Positions 24,560 through 36,835 are shown, counted from the first letter of the stretch. The stretch: 64,000 nucleotides of DNA from Candidatus Mikella endobia (GCF_900048045.1 NZ_LN999831.1:1-64000), one strand, 5' to 3'. Numbers and translations: made by a program. Notes: generated from the sequence alone by a model not told the origin.

Positions 24560-26470
24560 ATGGGAAAAATTATTGGTATCGACTTAGGTACAACTAACTC
24601 CTGTATTGCGATTATTGAAGGCAATAAACCTCGCGTAATTGAAAATAGCGAAGGAGATCGTACTACTCCTTCTATTATTGCTTATACTCAGGATGGTAAG
24701 ATTCTAGTTGGCCAACCGGCTAAACGTCAGTCAGTTACTAACCCTAAGAATACATTGTTTGCTATCAAACGTTTAATTGGCCGTCGGTTCCAAGATGATG
24801 AAGTACAGCGAGATGTTAATATTATGCCATATAAAATTATAGCTGCAGATAATGGTGATGCTTGGATAGAAGTTAAAGGTCAAAAAATAGCACCTCCGCA
24901 GGTTTCTGCGGAAATTTTAAAAAAAATGAAAAAAACTGTAGAAGATTATTTGGGTGAATCAGTTACCGAAGCAGTTATTACTGTACCAGCTTATTTTAAT
25001 GATGCACAACGACAAGCAACTAAAGATGCAGGACGTATCGCTGGATTGGACGTGAAACGTATTATCAATGAACCTACTGCTGCTGCTTTAGCATATGGTC
25101 TTGACAAAGAAACAAGCAACAGAACTATTGCAGTTTATGATTTAGGAGGAGGAACTTTTGATATTTCAATTATTGAAGTTGATGATGTTGATGGCGAAAA
25201 AACATTTGAAGTACTTTCTACTAATGGCGACACCCATTTAGGTGGTGAAGATTTTGATAGTCGTTTAATTAACTATTTAGTCGATGAATTCAAAAAAGAT
25301 CAGGGTATTGACTTACGTAACGATCCTTTAGCCATGCAACGTTTAAAAGAAGCTGCTGAAAAAGCTAAGATAGAACTCTCATCTTCGCAACAGACAGATG
25401 TTAACTTACCATACATTACAGCAGATAGTTTTGGTCCTAAACATATGAATTTAAAAGTAACTCGTGCAAAATTAGAGTTACTAGTAGAAGAATTAGTTAA
25501 TCGTACTCTTGAACCGTTAAAATTAGCTTTAAAGGATACTGGTCTATCTGTCTCCGATATTAAAGATGTTATTCTTGTTGGAGGACAAACTCGTATGCCT
25601 CTAGTTCAAAGAAAAGTTACTGAATTTTTCGGTAAAGAACCCAGGAAAGACGTTAATCCTGATGAAGCGGTAGCGATTGGTGCTGCAATTCAGGGTGGAG
25701 TACTTGCTGGTGATGTTAAGGATGTACTGTTACTAGATGTTACCCCATTATCTTTAGGTATAGAAACTATGGGTGGCGTTATGACTCCGCTAATTTCTAA
25801 GAATACTACTATTCCTACAAAGCATAGCCAGGTATTTTCTACTGCAGAAGATAATCAATCCGCAGTAACTATACATGTACTACAGGGGGAACGTAAACGT
25901 GCAGTAGATAATAAATCTTTAGGTCAATTTAATTTAGATGGAATTGCTCCTGCAATGCGAGGTACTCCACAAATTGAAGTAACATTCGATATTGACGCTG
26001 ATGGTATTCTTCACGTATCTGCTAAAGATAAAAATAGCGGTAGGGAACAAAAAATTACTATTAAAGCCTCTTCAGGTCTAAAAGAGGAAGAAATTAAGAA
26101 AATGGTACAAGAGGCAGAGGCCAATGCAGAATCTGATCGTAAATTTGAAGAGTTAGTACAAATTCGTAACCAAGCAGATCATTTACTACATAGTACTCGT
26201 AAACAACTAAAAGAATCTAGTGATAAACTATTAGTAAATGATAAAGAAGCTATTGAGGAAGCACTAAAAAATTTAGATACTTCGCTGAAAGGTGAAGATA
26301 AGTCTGATATTGAAGCTAAAATACAGACTGTAATTCAATTATCTAGCAAGTTGATAGAAGTAGCTCAACAAAAGGATAAAGATGAAGTAAAAGGAAGCGG
26401 AGATAACAACTCTAAAGCAGAAAATGACGTGGTAGATGCTGAGTTTGAAGAAGTAAAAGATAAAAAATAA
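24560..26470 (+). CDS. dnaK: Chaperone DnaK (Hsp70)
   Basis: Central ATP-dependent folding chaperone, 636 residues (E. coli 638). The ATPase domain has [10 protein letters not shown] at residues 5-14, [11 protein letters not shown] near 193 and VGGQTRMP near 341. The linker [13 protein letters not shown] near 388-400 leads into the substrate-binding domain, and the acidic C-terminal end is kept ([14 protein letters not shown]). GGAG precedes the ATG. Codon use is less degraded than in most neighbours, as expected for a highly expressed gene. Confidence 0.98.
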   Translation: MGKIIGIDLGTTNSCIAIIEGNKPRVIENSEGDRTTPSIIAYTQDGKILVGQPAKRQSVTNPKNTLFAIKRLIGRRFQDDEVQRDVNIMPYKIIAADNGDAWIEVKGQKIAPPQVSAEILKKMKKTVEDYLGESVTEAVITVPAYFNDAQRQATKDAGRIAGLDVKRIINEPTAAALAYGLDKETSNRTIAVYDLGGGTFDISIIEVDDVDGEKTFEVLSTNGDTHLGGEDFDSRLINYLVDEFKKDQGIDLRNDPLAMQRLKEAAEKAKIELSSSQQTDVNLPYITADSFGPKHMNLKVTRAKLELLVEELVNRTLEPLKLALKDTGLSVSDIKDVILVGGQTRMPLVQRKVTEFFGKEPRKDVNPDEAVAIGAAIQGGVLAGDVKDVLLLDVTPLSLGIETMGGVMTPLISKNTTIPTKHSQVFSTAEDNQSAVTIHVLQGERKRAVDNKSLGQFNLDGIAPAMRGTPQIEVTFDIDADGILHVSAKDKNSGREQKITIKASSGLKEEEIKKMVQEAEANAESDRKFEELVQIRNQADHLLHSTRKQLKESSDKLLVNDKEAIEEALKNLDTSLKGEDKSDIEAKIQTVIQLSSKLIEVAQQKDKDEVKGSGDNNSKAENDVVDAEFEEVKDKK

Positions 26471-26537
26471 TTCCCGGGATATTTATTTTTTAATTATATA
26501 GCGGCGATTAATAATCCAGCTTACCCCCGGATAAACA

Positions 26538-26571
26538 GGCACGGGCGTAGAGTTTCCTCAACGCCCGTGCC
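26538..26571 (+). promoter_or_regulatory. GC-rich hairpin between dnaK and dnaJ
   Basis: GGCACGGGCGT (26538-26548) pairs perfectly with ACGCCCGTGCC (26561-26571). Inside, after an A-A mismatch, GAG/CTC adds three pairs and closes a TTTC loop. It stands out as a block of G and C in a very AT-rich genome. No T run follows immediately, so it may act as a partial terminator, a processing site or an mRNA stabiliser that sets the dnaK:dnaJ ratio. The structure is seen directly; the role is inferred. Confidence 0.7.
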
Positions 26572-26598
26572 CTCATTTTAAGGGCAGAAGATACGACA

Positions 26599-27732
26599 AT
26601 GGCGAAATCAGACTATTATAAGATTTTAGGCATTTCCAGGAATGCGGAAGAGCGTGAAATCAAAAAAGCCTATAAACGCCTGGCTATGAAATTTCATCCG
26701 GATCGCAATCCAGGCAATACCGAAGCTGAAGCAAAATTCAAAGAAATTAAAGAAGCTTATGAAGTTTTAGCAGATACACAAAAACGTGCTGCTTATGATC
26801 AATATGGTCACTCAGCTTTTGAACAAGGTAGTGGGGGAGGTACTAGTAGTTTTCATGGAGATTCTAGTGGAACAGATTTTAGCGAAATATTTGGTGATGT
26901 ATTTGGTGATATTTTTGGTAGTAGCCGTCGTCAACAAGCTAACCGTGGAGCAGACTTACGCTATGATATAGAACTTTCTCTTGAAGAGGCAGTGCGCGGT
27001 GTAACACGGGAAATACGAATTCCAACTTTAGAAGAATGTGATATTTGCCATGGTAGAGGTACTAGAAAAGGAACTTCTGCTGTACGTTGCCCTACTTGTA
27101 ATGGACAAGGTCAGGTACAAATGCGCCAAGGTTTTTTTTCAGTACAACAGACATGTCCCACTTGTAAGGGACAAGGTAAGATTATTAAAGATCCTTGTAT
27201 GAAATGTCAGAGCCATGGAAGAATAGAAAAATTTAAAACTATTTCAGTAAAAATTCCTGCTGGAGTAGATACTGGTGATCGTATTCGCTTGTCAGGAGAG
27301 GGATACTCTGGTGATGCTGCTGCTGGAGATCTCTATGTGCAAGTACAAGTACGTAAACACCAGCTTTTTAAAAGAGAACAAAATGATCTTTACTGTGAAG
27401 TACCGATTAATTTTGCTATGGCGGCGCTAGGAGGGGAAATAGAAGTTCCGACACTTAACAGCCGTGTTAAATTAAAAATTCCAGCAGAAACGCAAACTGG
27501 TAAATTTTTCAGAATAAGGGGAAAAGGAGTAACATCAATCCGTGGTGGATCTCAAGGAGATTTAATTTGCCGAGTAGTTGTAGAAACTCCTGTAAAACTT
27601 AACGAACATCAGAAAAAATTGCTCTCTGAGCTGGAAGCTAGTTTTCAAGGTTTACGAGGAGATCAAAATAGTCCCCGTTCCAAAAACTTTTTTGATGGTG
27701 TTAAAAATTTTTTTGATGATTTAACACGTTAA
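26599..27732 (+). CDS. dnaJ: Chaperone DnaJ (Hsp40)
   Basis: Co-chaperone that delivers substrates to DnaK and stimulates its ATPase. It has 377 residues (E. coli 376). The J domain carries HPD near residues 33-35, followed by a Gly/Phe-rich segment near 75-105. The zinc region has four CxxC pairs near 146-203; the last reads CMKCQSHG, so one usual glycine of the CxxCxGxG repeat is serine. The C-terminal client domain is complete. It is cotranscribed with dnaK through the hairpin region. Confidence 0.97.
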   Translation: MAKSDYYKILGISRNAEEREIKKAYKRLAMKFHPDRNPGNTEAEAKFKEIKEAYEVLADTQKRAAYDQYGHSAFEQGSGGGTSSFHGDSSGTDFSEIFGDVFGDIFGSSRRQQANRGADLRYDIELSLEEAVRGVTREIRIPTLEECDICHGRGTRKGTSAVRCPTCNGQGQVQMRQGFFSVQQTCPTCKGQGKIIKDPCMKCQSHGRIEKFKTISVKIPAGVDTGDRIRLSGEGYSGDAAAGDLYVQVQVRKHQLFKREQNDLYCEVPINFAMAALGGEIEVPTLNSRVKLKIPAETQTGKFFRIRGKGVTSIRGGSQGDLICRVVVETPVKLNEHQKKLLSELEASFQGLRGDQNSPRSKNFFDGVKNFFDDLTR

Positions 27733-27776
27733 ATATACTTCTCTATTAAGAGAAAATTTCCAGATTGTTATTTTCG

Positions 27777-27815
27777 ATCACCGGTGTTCAAAATGCCGGT
27801 GATACTGAGTTTTTT
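27777..27815 (+). terminator. Rho-independent terminator after dnaJ
   Basis: ATCACCGG (27777-27784) and CCGGTGAT (27796-27803) form a perfect 8-bp stem with an 11-base loop, followed by a run of six T. It separates dnaJ from the convergent rpsT gene. Confidence 0.82.
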
Positions 27816-27831
27816 ACTTTTAAAAAGTAAT

Positions 27832-28125
27832 CTATTTATTATTTGTTATTCGTGTTATTTTATTATTTTGTATTAAAGCATTAATTTTAGCATTAAGAAT
27901 TGATTTATAACGAGACGCTTTATTTTTATGTATTAATCCTTTACTAGCCTTCCTATCAATAATCTTTTGCATAGCAGAAAAAGCATTCTGTGCAGCTTCA
28001 TTATCGCTTGATGCAATAGCAGTATATACCTTTTTCAAGAAAGTTCTAATCATTGAACGATTGCTTGCATTATATTGACGACGCTTTTCAGCTTGTACGG
28101 TGCGTTTCTTAGCTGAACTAACCAA
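27832..28125 (-). CDS. rpsT: 30S ribosomal protein S20
   Basis: Helical 16S rRNA-binding protein of the small subunit. It is 97 residues, ten longer than E. coli S20 because of a basic, asparagine-rich C-terminal extension. The core [20 protein letters not shown] and [14 protein letters not shown] identify it. The start is TTG at 28125, giving MVSSAKKR, with GGAG upstream. E. coli rpsT also uses TTG, where the weak start is part of its autoregulation. ribF and ileS are the usual divergent neighbours; only ileS remains. Confidence 0.96.
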   Translation of the reverse strand: MVSSAKKRTVQAEKRRQYNASNRSMIRTFLKKVYTAIASSDNEAAQNAFSAMQKIIDRKASKGLIHKNKASRYKSILNAKINALIQNNKITRITNNK

Positions 28126-28549
28126 TATTAAACTCCAAAAATTATTAAAAATAAGTTAATAGACAGATTAAATATTCTTTTAAAAGGAACTTATATATAT
28201 ATGAAACAATTAATTAATAATGAATAAATTATACTATGAGTATACATTATTTTCAAACGCATTATAATTTATTTTATAAAAATATTTTCATAATCAGAAT
28301 ATTATAATTCTGACTATTTATTTAGTAGTAGTTTATTTAGCTAGATAAATTCTGCTATGTAAGTAGCAAATATATTATCGACTAAAAGTTTTTTTGCTAA
28401 TATTATTTAATAATTATTGATACCCAATAAAAAAATAATGAAAACTTGGTTGATTCTTTTATCGATTTAACCCTGTTAAATATCCAGAACTATTTTAGTC
28501 AAATACCTAAGAATGCTAACAAATACTAAAATAAGGAAGATAGAATTTA
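28126..28549. other. Gene-free stretch where ribF would lie
   Basis: About 420 AT-rich bases between rpsT and ileS. E. coli has ribF (FAD synthetase/riboflavin kinase) here. I found no recognisable RibF fragment in any frame, so it has been deleted or eroded. Confidence 0.5.
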
Positions 28550-31375
28550 ATGAATAATTACAAAAAATATACTCTAAATTTACCTGATACAAAATTTCCT
28601 ATGCGGGGTAATTTAGCCACGCTTGAACCTAATATTCTACAACGCTGGTATAGTCATGATCTTTATGGAATTATTCGTCAAGCAAGAAAAGGTAAAGAAA
28701 AATTTATTTTACATGATGGCCCTCCGTATGCTAACGGCAATATTCATATTGGTCACTCGGTTAATAAAATTCTTAAAGATATCATTATTAAATCTAAAAT
28801 ATTAATGGGTTATGATTCACCATATGTGCCCGGTTGGGACTGCCATGGTCTTCCAATTGAATTAAAAGTAGAACAAATTATCGGCGGCAAGCCTGGTAGT
28901 AATGAAATTAATGCTTCTGATTTCAGAGCTTCCTGTAGAAATTACGCTGCAAAACAGGTAGCTAAGCAGCAAAAAGATTTCATTCGCCTAGGTATACTAG
29001 GTGACTGGAAACAACCTTACTTAACAATGAATTTTACTATAGAAGCAAATATAATTCGTGCACTTGGTAAGATTATAGCTAACGGTTATTTGTATAAAGG
29101 TGCTAAGCCAGTACATTGGTGTATTGATTGTTGCTCTGCGCTTGCAGAGTCAGAGATTGAATATTATGAACATACTTCACCGTCTATTGACGTTACTTTT
29201 GAAGCTGTAGATTCCCTAGTTGTAGCTAAGAAGTTTAAAGTTACTGAATTCAAAAATAAAATTTCAATAGTTATTTGGACAACTACACCATGGACCCTAC
29301 CAGCTAATCGTGCTATCGCTATTAATCCTAACTTAGACTATCAAATAGTAGAAATTAATGGAAAATATTATATTTTAGCCGCTGATTTAGTTAAGAATTT
29401 CATGTTAAGAACCAATATTAAGCATTGTAAAATACTGGGAACTGCTAAAGGTAGCGATCTTGAGTTTCTCAAATTTCGTCATCCATTTATGACCTTTGAT
29501 GTATCAGTTATTCTTAGCAATCATGTAAATTTATCTACTGGTACAGGAGTTGTACATATAGCTCCAGGACACGGGTTAGAAGATTATATCTTAGGTCAAA
29601 AATACGGTTTAGAAGTTGCCAACTTAGTTGGTCCTGATGGTTATTATCTATCTGGTATTTTTAATAAACTTAACGGGATACAATTTTTAAAAGCAAATGA
29701 CATAATAATCGAAATATTAAGTGCTAAAGGCGCTCTAATACATGCAGAGAAACTGCAACACAGTTATTCACACTGTTGGCGTCATAAAACACCAATTATA
29801 TTTCGTACTACTCCACAGTGGTTCATTAGCCTAGATCGACTAGATTTGCGTAAAAAAATATTAGAAGAAATTAAAAAAGTAAAGTGGATTCCTAATTGTG
29901 GTCAGGAAAAAATTGAAACTATGGTAGCTAATTGTCCAGACTGGTGTGTTTCACGTCAACGTACTTGGGGGGTACCAATGGTATTATTTTTGCATAATAA
30001 AACTAAATTATTACATCCCCGCACTATAGAAATAATAGAAGTAGTAGCACAATTGGTAGAAAAAAAAGGTATTCAAGCTTGGTGGGATTTAAACCCAATC
30101 GATCTTCTTGGTGAAGATGCTGTTCATTACCATAAAGTACAAGACATACTTGATGTTTGGTTTGATTCTGGTTCTACATATTTTTCTGTAGTTTCAGTAC
30201 GTCCAGAATTTGAAAAATCTACACCAGATCTCTATTTAGAAGGTTCTGATCAACATCGTGGTTGGTTTATGTCATCATTGATAATCTCAACTGCTATGTA
30301 CGGTAAGGCACCATATCGTCAGGTACTAACCCACGGATTTATTGTTGACGGAAAGAGTAGAAAAATGTCAAAATCCGTAGGTAATGTAATAAGTCCTCAA
30401 CAAATTGTAGATAAACTAGGAGCTGATATACTGCGACTATGGGTAGCTTCATCAGATTACACAGGAGAGATGACAATCTCTAATGAGATACTTAAAAGAT
30501 CAGTAGACATCTATCGTCGTATACGTAACACTACACGTTTTTTACTAGCTAATTTAAATTTTTTCGATCCCCAAAAACATATTGTAAATCCGGAAAACAT
30601 GATATTGTTAGATCGCTGGGCTGTTAGCTGTGCACTAACGACTCAAGAAGAAATTATAGCTGCTTACAATAAATATGATTTTCATAATGTGATACAGCGC
30701 ATAATGCAATTTTGTTCAATTGAAATGGGTTCTTTTTATCTAGATCTTATTAAAGATCGTCAGTATACAGCTAAAGCTGACAGCATTGCCCGTCGTAGTT
30801 GTCAAACTTCATTATATCATATTAGCGAGGCAATTGTTCGTTGGATAGCACCTATTATGTCATTTACCGCCGACGAAATTTGGGGATTTATCCCTGGAAA
30901 AAGAATGCCGTATGTATTTACCGAAGAATGGTATACAGGACTATTTAAAATCGATTCTAACCAACAATTTAATGATATTTATTGGCGTACCTTGTTACAA
31001 GTACGTAGTGAAACCAATAAAATTATAGAGATAGCACGTGCTGATAAGCGCATTGGTGCTTCACTAGAAGCTAGTGTTATACTTTATGCTAAACCTTATC
31101 TTGCTACTTTGCTGCGTCAATTAGGTAATGAACTTTATTTTGCTTTACTAACTTCAAATGCTGTGATAGCAGATTATGATGATGCTAGCGATGATGCTAT
31201 GCAGTGTCAAGGATTAAAAGATTTAAAGATTACCTTAACCAAGGCTAAAGGAAAAAAATGTCCGCGATGCTGGCATTATGAATTAAATATTGGTCATAAT
31301 ACTAATTATCCAGAAATTTGCAGTCGCTGTATTACTAATATTGCTGGACCTGGTGAAAAACGTCAATTTATATGA
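28550..31375 (+). CDS. ileS: Isoleucyl-tRNA synthetase
   Basis: Class I synthetase charging tRNA-Ile, with editing of valine. It has 941 residues (E. coli 938). The HIGH motif lies in [12 protein letters not shown] near 59-70, an editing-domain segment [13 protein letters not shown] near 244, and KMSKS in [12 protein letters not shown] near 600. The C-terminal zinc finger has both pairs of cysteines (CPRCW near 903, CSRC near 924). The dead lspA follows as in the E. coli ileS-lspA order. Confidence 0.98.
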   Translation: MNNYKKYTLNLPDTKFPMRGNLATLEPNILQRWYSHDLYGIIRQARKGKEKFILHDGPPYANGNIHIGHSVNKILKDIIIKSKILMGYDSPYVPGWDCHGLPIELKVEQIIGGKPGSNEINASDFRASCRNYAAKQVAKQQKDFIRLGILGDWKQPYLTMNFTIEANIIRALGKIIANGYLYKGAKPVHWCIDCCSALAESEIEYYEHTSPSIDVTFEAVDSLVVAKKFKVTEFKNKISIVIWTTTPWTLPANRAIAINPNLDYQIVEINGKYYILAADLVKNFMLRTNIKHCKILGTAKGSDLEFLKFRHPFMTFDVSVILSNHVNLSTGTGVVHIAPGHGLEDYILGQKYGLEVANLVGPDGYYLSGIFNKLNGIQFLKANDIIIEILSAKGALIHAEKLQHSYSHCWRHKTPIIFRTTPQWFISLDRLDLRKKILEEIKKVKWIPNCGQEKIETMVANCPDWCVSRQRTWGVPMVLFLHNKTKLLHPRTIEIIEVVAQLVEKKGIQAWWDLNPIDLLGEDAVHYHKVQDILDVWFDSGSTYFSVVSVRPEFEKSTPDLYLEGSDQHRGWFMSSLIISTAMYGKAPYRQVLTHGFIVDGKSRKMSKSVGNVISPQQIVDKLGADILRLWVASSDYTGEMTISNEILKRSVDIYRRIRNTTRFLLANLNFFDPQKHIVNPENMILLDRWAVSCALTTQEEIIAAYNKYDFHNVIQRIMQFCSIEMGSFYLDLIKDRQYTAKADSIARRSCQTSLYHISEAIVRWIAPIMSFTADEIWGFIPGKRMPYVFTEEWYTGLFKIDSNQQFNDIYWRTLLQVRSETNKIIEIARADKRIGASLEASVILYAKPYLATLLRQLGNELYFALLTSNAVIADYDDASDDAMQCQGLKDLKITLTKAKGKKCPRCWHYELNIGHNTNYPEICSRCITNIAGPGEKRQFI

Positions 31376-31379
31376 TTTT

Positions 31380-31690
31380 ATGATTTCAGTAATCAGCTGG
31401 TGGTGGATATTTGTTTATTACTTTTAGTAAAACAAGGGCTTCTAATAACTCTTAGTTAAGATAGCTGAAAAATTTTATTGTTATTGTATGTAAGTATGAT
31501 TATTAAGGATTATATTATGATGTAATATCGTTAAAAAAAATTTTTCAATAATATAACGGTAATTATGTAATAACTGTAGGGTACAGTCAAGATAGTTAGA
31601 TTATCTTGATGGGTAATTAGTATACATGGAATTTTGCAGATAAGATACATCAATTTTTCTTGATATAAGAAAATTTAAATATTTTTTGCT
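31380..31690 (+). pseudogene. lspA: Probable degraded lipoprotein signal peptidase (lspA)
   Basis: lspA follows ileS in E. coli. Immediately after ileS an eroded frame begins with a tryptophan-rich start (SWWWIFVYYF near 31400-31435), like the first membrane helix of LspA. Near 31590-31648 the frame reads D-S-stop-IILMGN-stop-Y-TWNFADK. This aligns with the DMIDFYVGDWHF-TFNLAD region holding a catalytic aspartate, with stops where conserved residues stood. The remainder is unreadable. LspA cleaves lipid-modified prolipoproteins, so its loss would block lipoprotein maturation. Confidence 0.55.
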
Positions 31691-32601
31691 ATCCAACCCA
31701 AAATACTAGCAGTAAAATTTACTGTTGTAATAATCTTTACAAAGAGAACTTCAATAAAGGAAAGAGTATCCCTTATGCCCCATAATAATATTAGAATTGA
31801 GAATTCAGTTTCTTAAATGTTAGAATATTTTTTACTATAAAATAGTTACCAGTACAGATCAAAATTAATTAGTAAGATACTTGTTTTATCTCATTTCTTT
31901 TTGACTTTACCATTTTATATAGTAGATAATCTTGATTTTTGTTTCATATATTAAAATTACTTACTGCGTAGAAGCAGCTTCTTAGTTCTACTAGAGCCAG
32001 ATCAATTATGAAATAACAAAATTATTTGAGAAAAGTATTTCGTTAATTATTCAATATTATACGATAATTAACTAAAAATTTGTCTGGGTTTTTGCAAAGA
32101 TTAGCTAGTAGTAAAATAATAAAACCAATTTAAAATAGACCTTTATTTTTAATCTCTTAGTTAAGATAATTTTTCTATACAATTACTTTACTGTATTAGT
32201 AATGCATGCTAACTATCATCTGTTAATTAACAATTATTTATTATAAATATCTAATTTCTTTTTTCTAGATACAAGATAATTGTATTGTATAACATTACTT
32301 ATTAGATTTAGATATTTAAAGTTTACGATGAATTGTCTTCTTAAGAAATTAATTTCTTTAAATTTAATAATAAATTTTATCCATAAAGAATTTTTTTAAA
32401 AATTGTATTAATAATGTTTTAATCTTATTAAAACATTTAATTCTTTAATTTTTAGTAGAATCTAATTCTAAATTTTAATAAATGATTATTGAAAATCATT
32501 CAAATATTTATTTAATATTTATTAATTTTAATAAATATCATCTGTTAGATATTGACAAAATATTAGTAATAATAACGATATCTATATTTAGAGGAATTAA
32601 A
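31691..32601. other. Gene-free stretch between the lspA remnant and recA
   Basis: About 900 AT-rich bases. By E. coli order fkpB and ispH would follow lspA, but I recognised neither. No LexA box (CTGT-N8-ACAG) is visible upstream of recA. AGAGGA just before 32602 is the recA ribosome binding site. Confidence 0.5.
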
Positions 32602-33594
32602 ATGGTTATTGATGAAAATAAACAAAAAGCATTATCTGAAGCGTTAAACCAGATTGAAAAACAATTTGGTAAAGGATCAATTATGCGTCTAGGTGAAGAT
32701 CGCTCTATGAATGTTGAAACAATATCTACAGGTTCTTTATCTTTAGATATTGCTTTAGGAGCTGGGGGGTTGCCTATGGGACGTATCGTAGAAATATACG
32801 GTCCGGAATCATCAGGTAAAACAACCATGACCCTACAAGTTATAGCTTCAGCACAGCGTAAAAATAAAATTTGTGCCTTTATTGATGCTGAACACGCTCT
32901 GGATCCTATATACGCTAAAAAAATTGGGGTGGATATTGATAATCTTCTGTGCTCTCAACCAGATACTGGAGAACAAGCGTTAGAAATATGTGATGCACTT
33001 ACTCGTTCTGGTGCCGTAGATGTTATTGTTGTTGACTCTGTTGCTGCATTAACACCAAAAGCAGAAATAGAGGGTGAAATTGGTGAATTACATATGGGAC
33101 TAGCAGCTCGTATGATGAGCCAAGCCATGAGAAAACTTGCAGGAAATTTAAAAAACGCTAATACTCTATTGATTTTTATTAATCAGATCCGTATGAAAAT
33201 CGGCGTTATGTTTGGGAATTTGGAAACTACTACTGGTGGCAATGCTCTAAAATTTTATGCATCAGTTCGTCTAGATATCCGTCGTATTGGTTCAGTAAAA
33301 GAAGGAGATGTAGTAGTTGGTAGTGAAACACGAGTTAAAGTAGTAAAAAACAAAATTGCTGCTCCTTTTAAACAGGCAGAATTTCAAATACTGTACAGTG
33401 AAGGAATTAATATTTACGGTGAACTTATTGATCTAGGAGTTAAATACAATTTAATAGAAAAATCTGGTGCTTGGTATAGCTATAATGGTGAAAAAATTGG
33501 TCAGGGGAAGACTACTGCATGTAATTTTTTACATAATCAATCAGAATTAGCTGTAGAAATAGATAATAAATTACGTGATATACTGTTGAAGTAA
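32602..33594 (+). CDS. recA: Recombinase RecA, lacking the acidic C-terminal tail
   Basis: DNA strand-exchange ATPase central to recombination repair. The ATG at 32602 gives [11 protein letters not shown] as in the family and has AGAGGA upstream; the frame stays open upstream, but that extension is not RecA-like. Walker A GPESSGKT lies near 67-74, and the L2 segment [17 protein letters not shown] is intact. The protein is 330 residues against 353 in E. coli and ends at KLRDILLK, so the acidic regulatory tail is missing. recX is absent between recA and alaS, and no LexA operator is visible. Confidence 0.97.
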   Translation: MVIDENKQKALSEALNQIEKQFGKGSIMRLGEDRSMNVETISTGSLSLDIALGAGGLPMGRIVEIYGPESSGKTTMTLQVIASAQRKNKICAFIDAEHALDPIYAKKIGVDIDNLLCSQPDTGEQALEICDALTRSGAVDVIVVDSVAALTPKAEIEGEIGELHMGLAARMMSQAMRKLAGNLKNANTLLIFINQIRMKIGVMFGNLETTTGGNALKFYASVRLDIRRIGSVKEGDVVVGSETRVKVVKNKIAAPFKQAEFQILYSEGINIYGELIDLGVKYNLIEKSGAWYSYNGEKIGQGKTTACNFLHNQSELAVEIDNKLRDILLK

Positions 33595-33748
33595 CATAAA
33601 TATAATAAAAAAATATTTTTTTACTGTAAAAAAAAAATTTAGCGTCATTTACACTTGTTAAAGTTTTAAAAAATATTGTAATTTTCACTAATGGCGAGAA
33701 GTTTCTTAAATTTTATGGATAATTTATCTATCTAACTTAGAGATAACT

Positions 33749-36382
33749 ATGAGTAAGAGCATCGATGAGATACGTCAGGAGTTTCTTAATTTTTTTCATA
33801 GCAAGGCACATCAAATTATAGCTAGTAGTTCGTTGGTGCCTAATAACGATCCCACATTGCTTTTTACTAACGCCGGTATGAACCAGTTCAAAGATGTATT
33901 TTTAGGAATAGATAATCGTTCTTATCGTAGAGCTACTACGTCACAGCGCTGTGTACGTGCTGGTGGCAAGCATAACGATTTAGAAAATGTAGGCTATACT
34001 ACTCGTCACCATACTTTTTTTGAGATGTTAGGAAATTTTAGCTTTGGAGACTATTTTAAATATGATGCTATACGATTTGCATGGGAATTATTAACTAGTA
34101 AACAATGGTTTAACCTACCCCAAGAGAAATTATGGGTGACAGTTTATGCTACCGATTATGAATCATATAATATCTGGACTAATGATATTGGAGTACCTTT
34201 GAATAGGATTATCCGTATCGGAGATAATAAAGGTATTGCCTATAACTCGGATAATTTTTGGCAAATGAGCGAAACTGGACCTTGCGGGCCATGTTCAGAA
34301 ATATTTTATGATCATGGGAATCATCTTTTAGGAGGTCCGCCGGGAAGCATAGATAACGATGGAGATCGTTACATTGAAATTTGGAACTTGGTATTTATGC
34401 AATTCAACCGTCAGTCTGACGGAACTATGCTTAATTTACCAAAACCTTCAGTAGATAATGGTATGGGTCTAGAGCGTATTGCTGCAGTATTACAAAATGT
34501 TGACTCGAATTATGATATAGACTTGTTTAAAAAACTTCTTGACGCTGTAGCTTTGGTAACAGGCACAAATAACATTAATAGCAAATCTTTACGTGTTATT
34601 GCTGATCATATTCGCTCTTGTGCTTTTATTATCAGTGATGGCGTTGTACCTTCAAACGAAGGTAGAGGATATGTACTACGCCGTATCATTCGCCGTGCGA
34701 TACGCCATGGAAATATGTTAGGAACTAACAATACTTTTTTTTACAAACTAGTTGCACCACTCATCGAAGTAATGGGTAGTGTTGCGAGTAACTTAAAAGT
34801 ACAGCGATCAATAGTAGAACAAATTCTTCGTACTGAAGAAGAGCAATTTAATCGCACACTTAAACGTGGTTTAACGCTATTAGATGAAGAGCTAGCAAAA
34901 TTGAATCCTGGGGATTCTCTTAAGGGAGAAACTGCTTTTCGTCTTTATGACACCTATGGTTTTCCTTTGGATTTTACTTTAGATATTTGTCGTGAACGTA
35001 ACTTAGACGTGGATCAAACAGGATTTAAATCATCTATAGAAGCGCAGCGTAAACGAGCTCGCGAATCACGCAATTTTAGAGATTACTACAGTAATTTACT
35101 GCCATTAGAAGAAATATCTTACTTCTTGGGATATGAACAACTGAAACATCAAAGTAGAGTAATCGCTATCTTCCACAATGGTCATCCAGTAGATATAATC
35201 TGTAATGGAGAAGAAGCAATAATAGTACTTAAAGAAACACCATTTTATAGTGAGATGGGTGGACAGGTTGGAGACCAAGGTGAATTAAAAGCTGCTTCTG
35301 GAAGTTTTGAAGTAATAGATACTCAGAAATACGGTAATACCATTGGTCACTTAGGTAAAATGAGTTACGGTGAAATAAGAATAGGTATGAATATTACCGC
35401 ACAAGTAAATGAGATTCGTCGTCAAAGTATTTGCTTAAATCACTCGGCTACACATTTACTACATGCAGCGTTACGTCAAGTGCTTGGCCCCCATGTTCAA
35501 CAAAAGAGTTCTTTAGTAAAAGATAAATACTTACGTTTTGATTTTTTCCATAGTAAAGCTATGAAACTAGAACAAATACGCCAGGTAGAAACTATTGTTA
35601 ATAAATATATCAGACGTAATATATCTATTAAAACAGAAATTCTAACTCTAGAAGAAGCCTGTAAAAAAGGAGCCATAGCATTATTTAACGATAAATACGA
35701 TAAATATGTAAGAATGCTGAGTATGGGCGATTTTTCTAAAGAATTGTGTGGAGGAACTCATACAAGTCGTACTGGAGATATTGGACTCTTTATGATTACT
35801 AAAGAATCAGGCACTGCTGCTAATATACGTCGTATTGAAGCTGTTACTGGAGAAGAAGCAATAATATTATTTCATCAACAAAATAATTTATTAAACCAAG
35901 TTACACAATTAATAAAAAGTGATAACCAAACCATAGTGAATAAGGTACGAACACTGCAGGAACATTCTCGCCAGTTAGAAACATATATTAATAAATTAAC
36001 AAATAAATATGCAATACAACAAGTTCTATCTATTAGCCATAATGTTCGTAATATTAAAGGAATTAAAGTTTTAGTAACTCAATTAGATAATGTTGAATCT
36101 AAAGTGTTACGTATTATGGTAGACCATTTAAAAAATAAACTGGGTTCTGCTATTATTGTTCTGGCTACAATGATAGCAGGTAGAATCGATCTAATAACCG
36201 GTGTAACTAAGGATTTAACTGATAGAATTAAAGCATCTGATATTATTCTTCATATAGCACAGCAGGTAGGTGGCAAAGGTGGTGGCAGAGCAGATATAGC
36301 ACAAGCTAGTGGTGGTAAGAATACCCATACATTAGCCACTGCATTAGCAAGTGTAGAAGCTATCATTTTAAACAATTTTTAA
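33749..36382 (+). CDS. alaS: Alanyl-tRNA synthetase
   Basis: Class II synthetase charging tRNA-Ala, with an editing domain. It has 877 residues (E. coli 876). The catalytic core holds [15 protein letters not shown] near 34-48 and [19 protein letters not shown] near 65-83. Editing-site zinc ligands are visible in NHSATHLLH near 563 and [11 protein letters not shown] near 666. The C-terminal [15 protein letters not shown] glycine-rich motif near 845 is intact. It is followed closely by csrA, as in E. coli. Confidence 0.98.
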   Translation: MSKSIDEIRQEFLNFFHSKAHQIIASSSLVPNNDPTLLFTNAGMNQFKDVFLGIDNRSYRRATTSQRCVRAGGKHNDLENVGYTTRHHTFFEMLGNFSFGDYFKYDAIRFAWELLTSKQWFNLPQEKLWVTVYATDYESYNIWTNDIGVPLNRIIRIGDNKGIAYNSDNFWQMSETGPCGPCSEIFYDHGNHLLGGPPGSIDNDGDRYIEIWNLVFMQFNRQSDGTMLNLPKPSVDNGMGLERIAAVLQNVDSNYDIDLFKKLLDAVALVTGTNNINSKSLRVIADHIRSCAFIISDGVVPSNEGRGYVLRRIIRRAIRHGNMLGTNNTFFYKLVAPLIEVMGSVASNLKVQRSIVEQILRTEEEQFNRTLKRGLTLLDEELAKLNPGDSLKGETAFRLYDTYGFPLDFTLDICRERNLDVDQTGFKSSIEAQRKRARESRNFRDYYSNLLPLEEISYFLGYEQLKHQSRVIAIFHNGHPVDIICNGEEAIIVLKETPFYSEMGGQVGDQGELKAASGSFEVIDTQKYGNTIGHLGKMSYGEIRIGMNITAQVNEIRRQSICLNHSATHLLHAALRQVLGPHVQQKSSLVKDKYLRFDFFHSKAMKLEQIRQVETIVNKYIRRNISIKTEILTLEEACKKGAIALFNDKYDKYVRMLSMGDFSKELCGGTHTSRTGDIGLFMITKESGTAANIRRIEAVTGEEAIILFHQQNNLLNQVTQLIKSDNQTIVNKVRTLQEHSRQLETYINKLTNKYAIQQVLSISHNVRNIKGIKVLVTQLDNVESKVLRIMVDHLKNKLGSAIIVLATMIAGRIDLITGVTKDLTDRIKASDIILHIAQQVGGKGGGRADIAQASGGKNTHTLATALASVEAIILNNF

Positions 36383-36391
36383 GGAAACAAA

Positions 36392-36568
36392 ATGCTTATT
36401 ATAACTCGTAAAGTTGGTGAAACCTTAATAATTCGTAATAAAATTATAGTTACTGTTTTAAGCGTTAAAGGCAACAAGGTTCGTATTGGTGTTAATGCTC
36501 CTAAAGAAATTTCTGTGTATAGAGAAGAAATATACGACCAACCTATCCAAGCTAATAATAAAGCGTAG
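36392..36568 (+). CDS. csrA: Carbon storage regulator CsrA
   Basis: Small dimeric RNA-binding protein that represses or stabilises mRNAs by binding GGA motifs. A 58-residue frame begins [17 protein letters not shown], with the RNA-contacting LTRKxGE-type first strand. It continues with [20 protein letters not shown], which contains the second RNA-binding face (VHREEIY in most homologues, VYREEIY here). AAGGA lies upstream of the ATG. It sits nine bases after alaS and before tRNA-Ser and tRNA-Arg, the E. coli alaS-csrA-serV-argV order. Confidence 0.96.
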   Translation: MLIITRKVGETLIIRNKIIVTVLSVKGNKVRIGVNAPKEISVYREEIYDQPIQANNKA

Positions 36569-36717
36569 CAGAATCTACTAAAAATATTTTTCTATATTCT
36601 TAAATAAGAAGAATTTTAACCTAAATAAAAATAACTAATTATAATATAAAAATAGTTTGACTTATCTAAGATAGATAAATTAATATTTAGTTTGCTATTA
36701 TATAGTTAAATAGCATG

Positions 36718-36807
36718 GGTGAGGTGGCCGAGAGGCTGAAGGCGCTCCCCTGCTAAGGGAGTATACAATAAACAATTGTATCGAGGGTTCGAATCCCTCC
36801 CTCGCCG
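36718..36807 (+). tRNA. serV: tRNA-Ser(GCU)
   Basis: Class II tRNA starting GGTGAGG, paired with CCTCGCC (one G-T wobble). The anticodon stem CTCCC/GGGAG surrounds a loop holding GCT, and there is a long variable arm (tatacaataaacaattgtat). The T-loop reads GTTCGAATC. Discriminator G; CCA is not encoded. It reads AGC and AGU. Confidence 0.96.
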
Positions 36808-36835
36808 CAAGAATATAATATACACAATACACAAT

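Noticed and set aside
32562..32588. TTGACA with TATATT as a recA promoter
   Set aside because: The spacer is short (15) and the implied start would fall beyond the ribosome binding site, so it is unlikely to be the real promoter.
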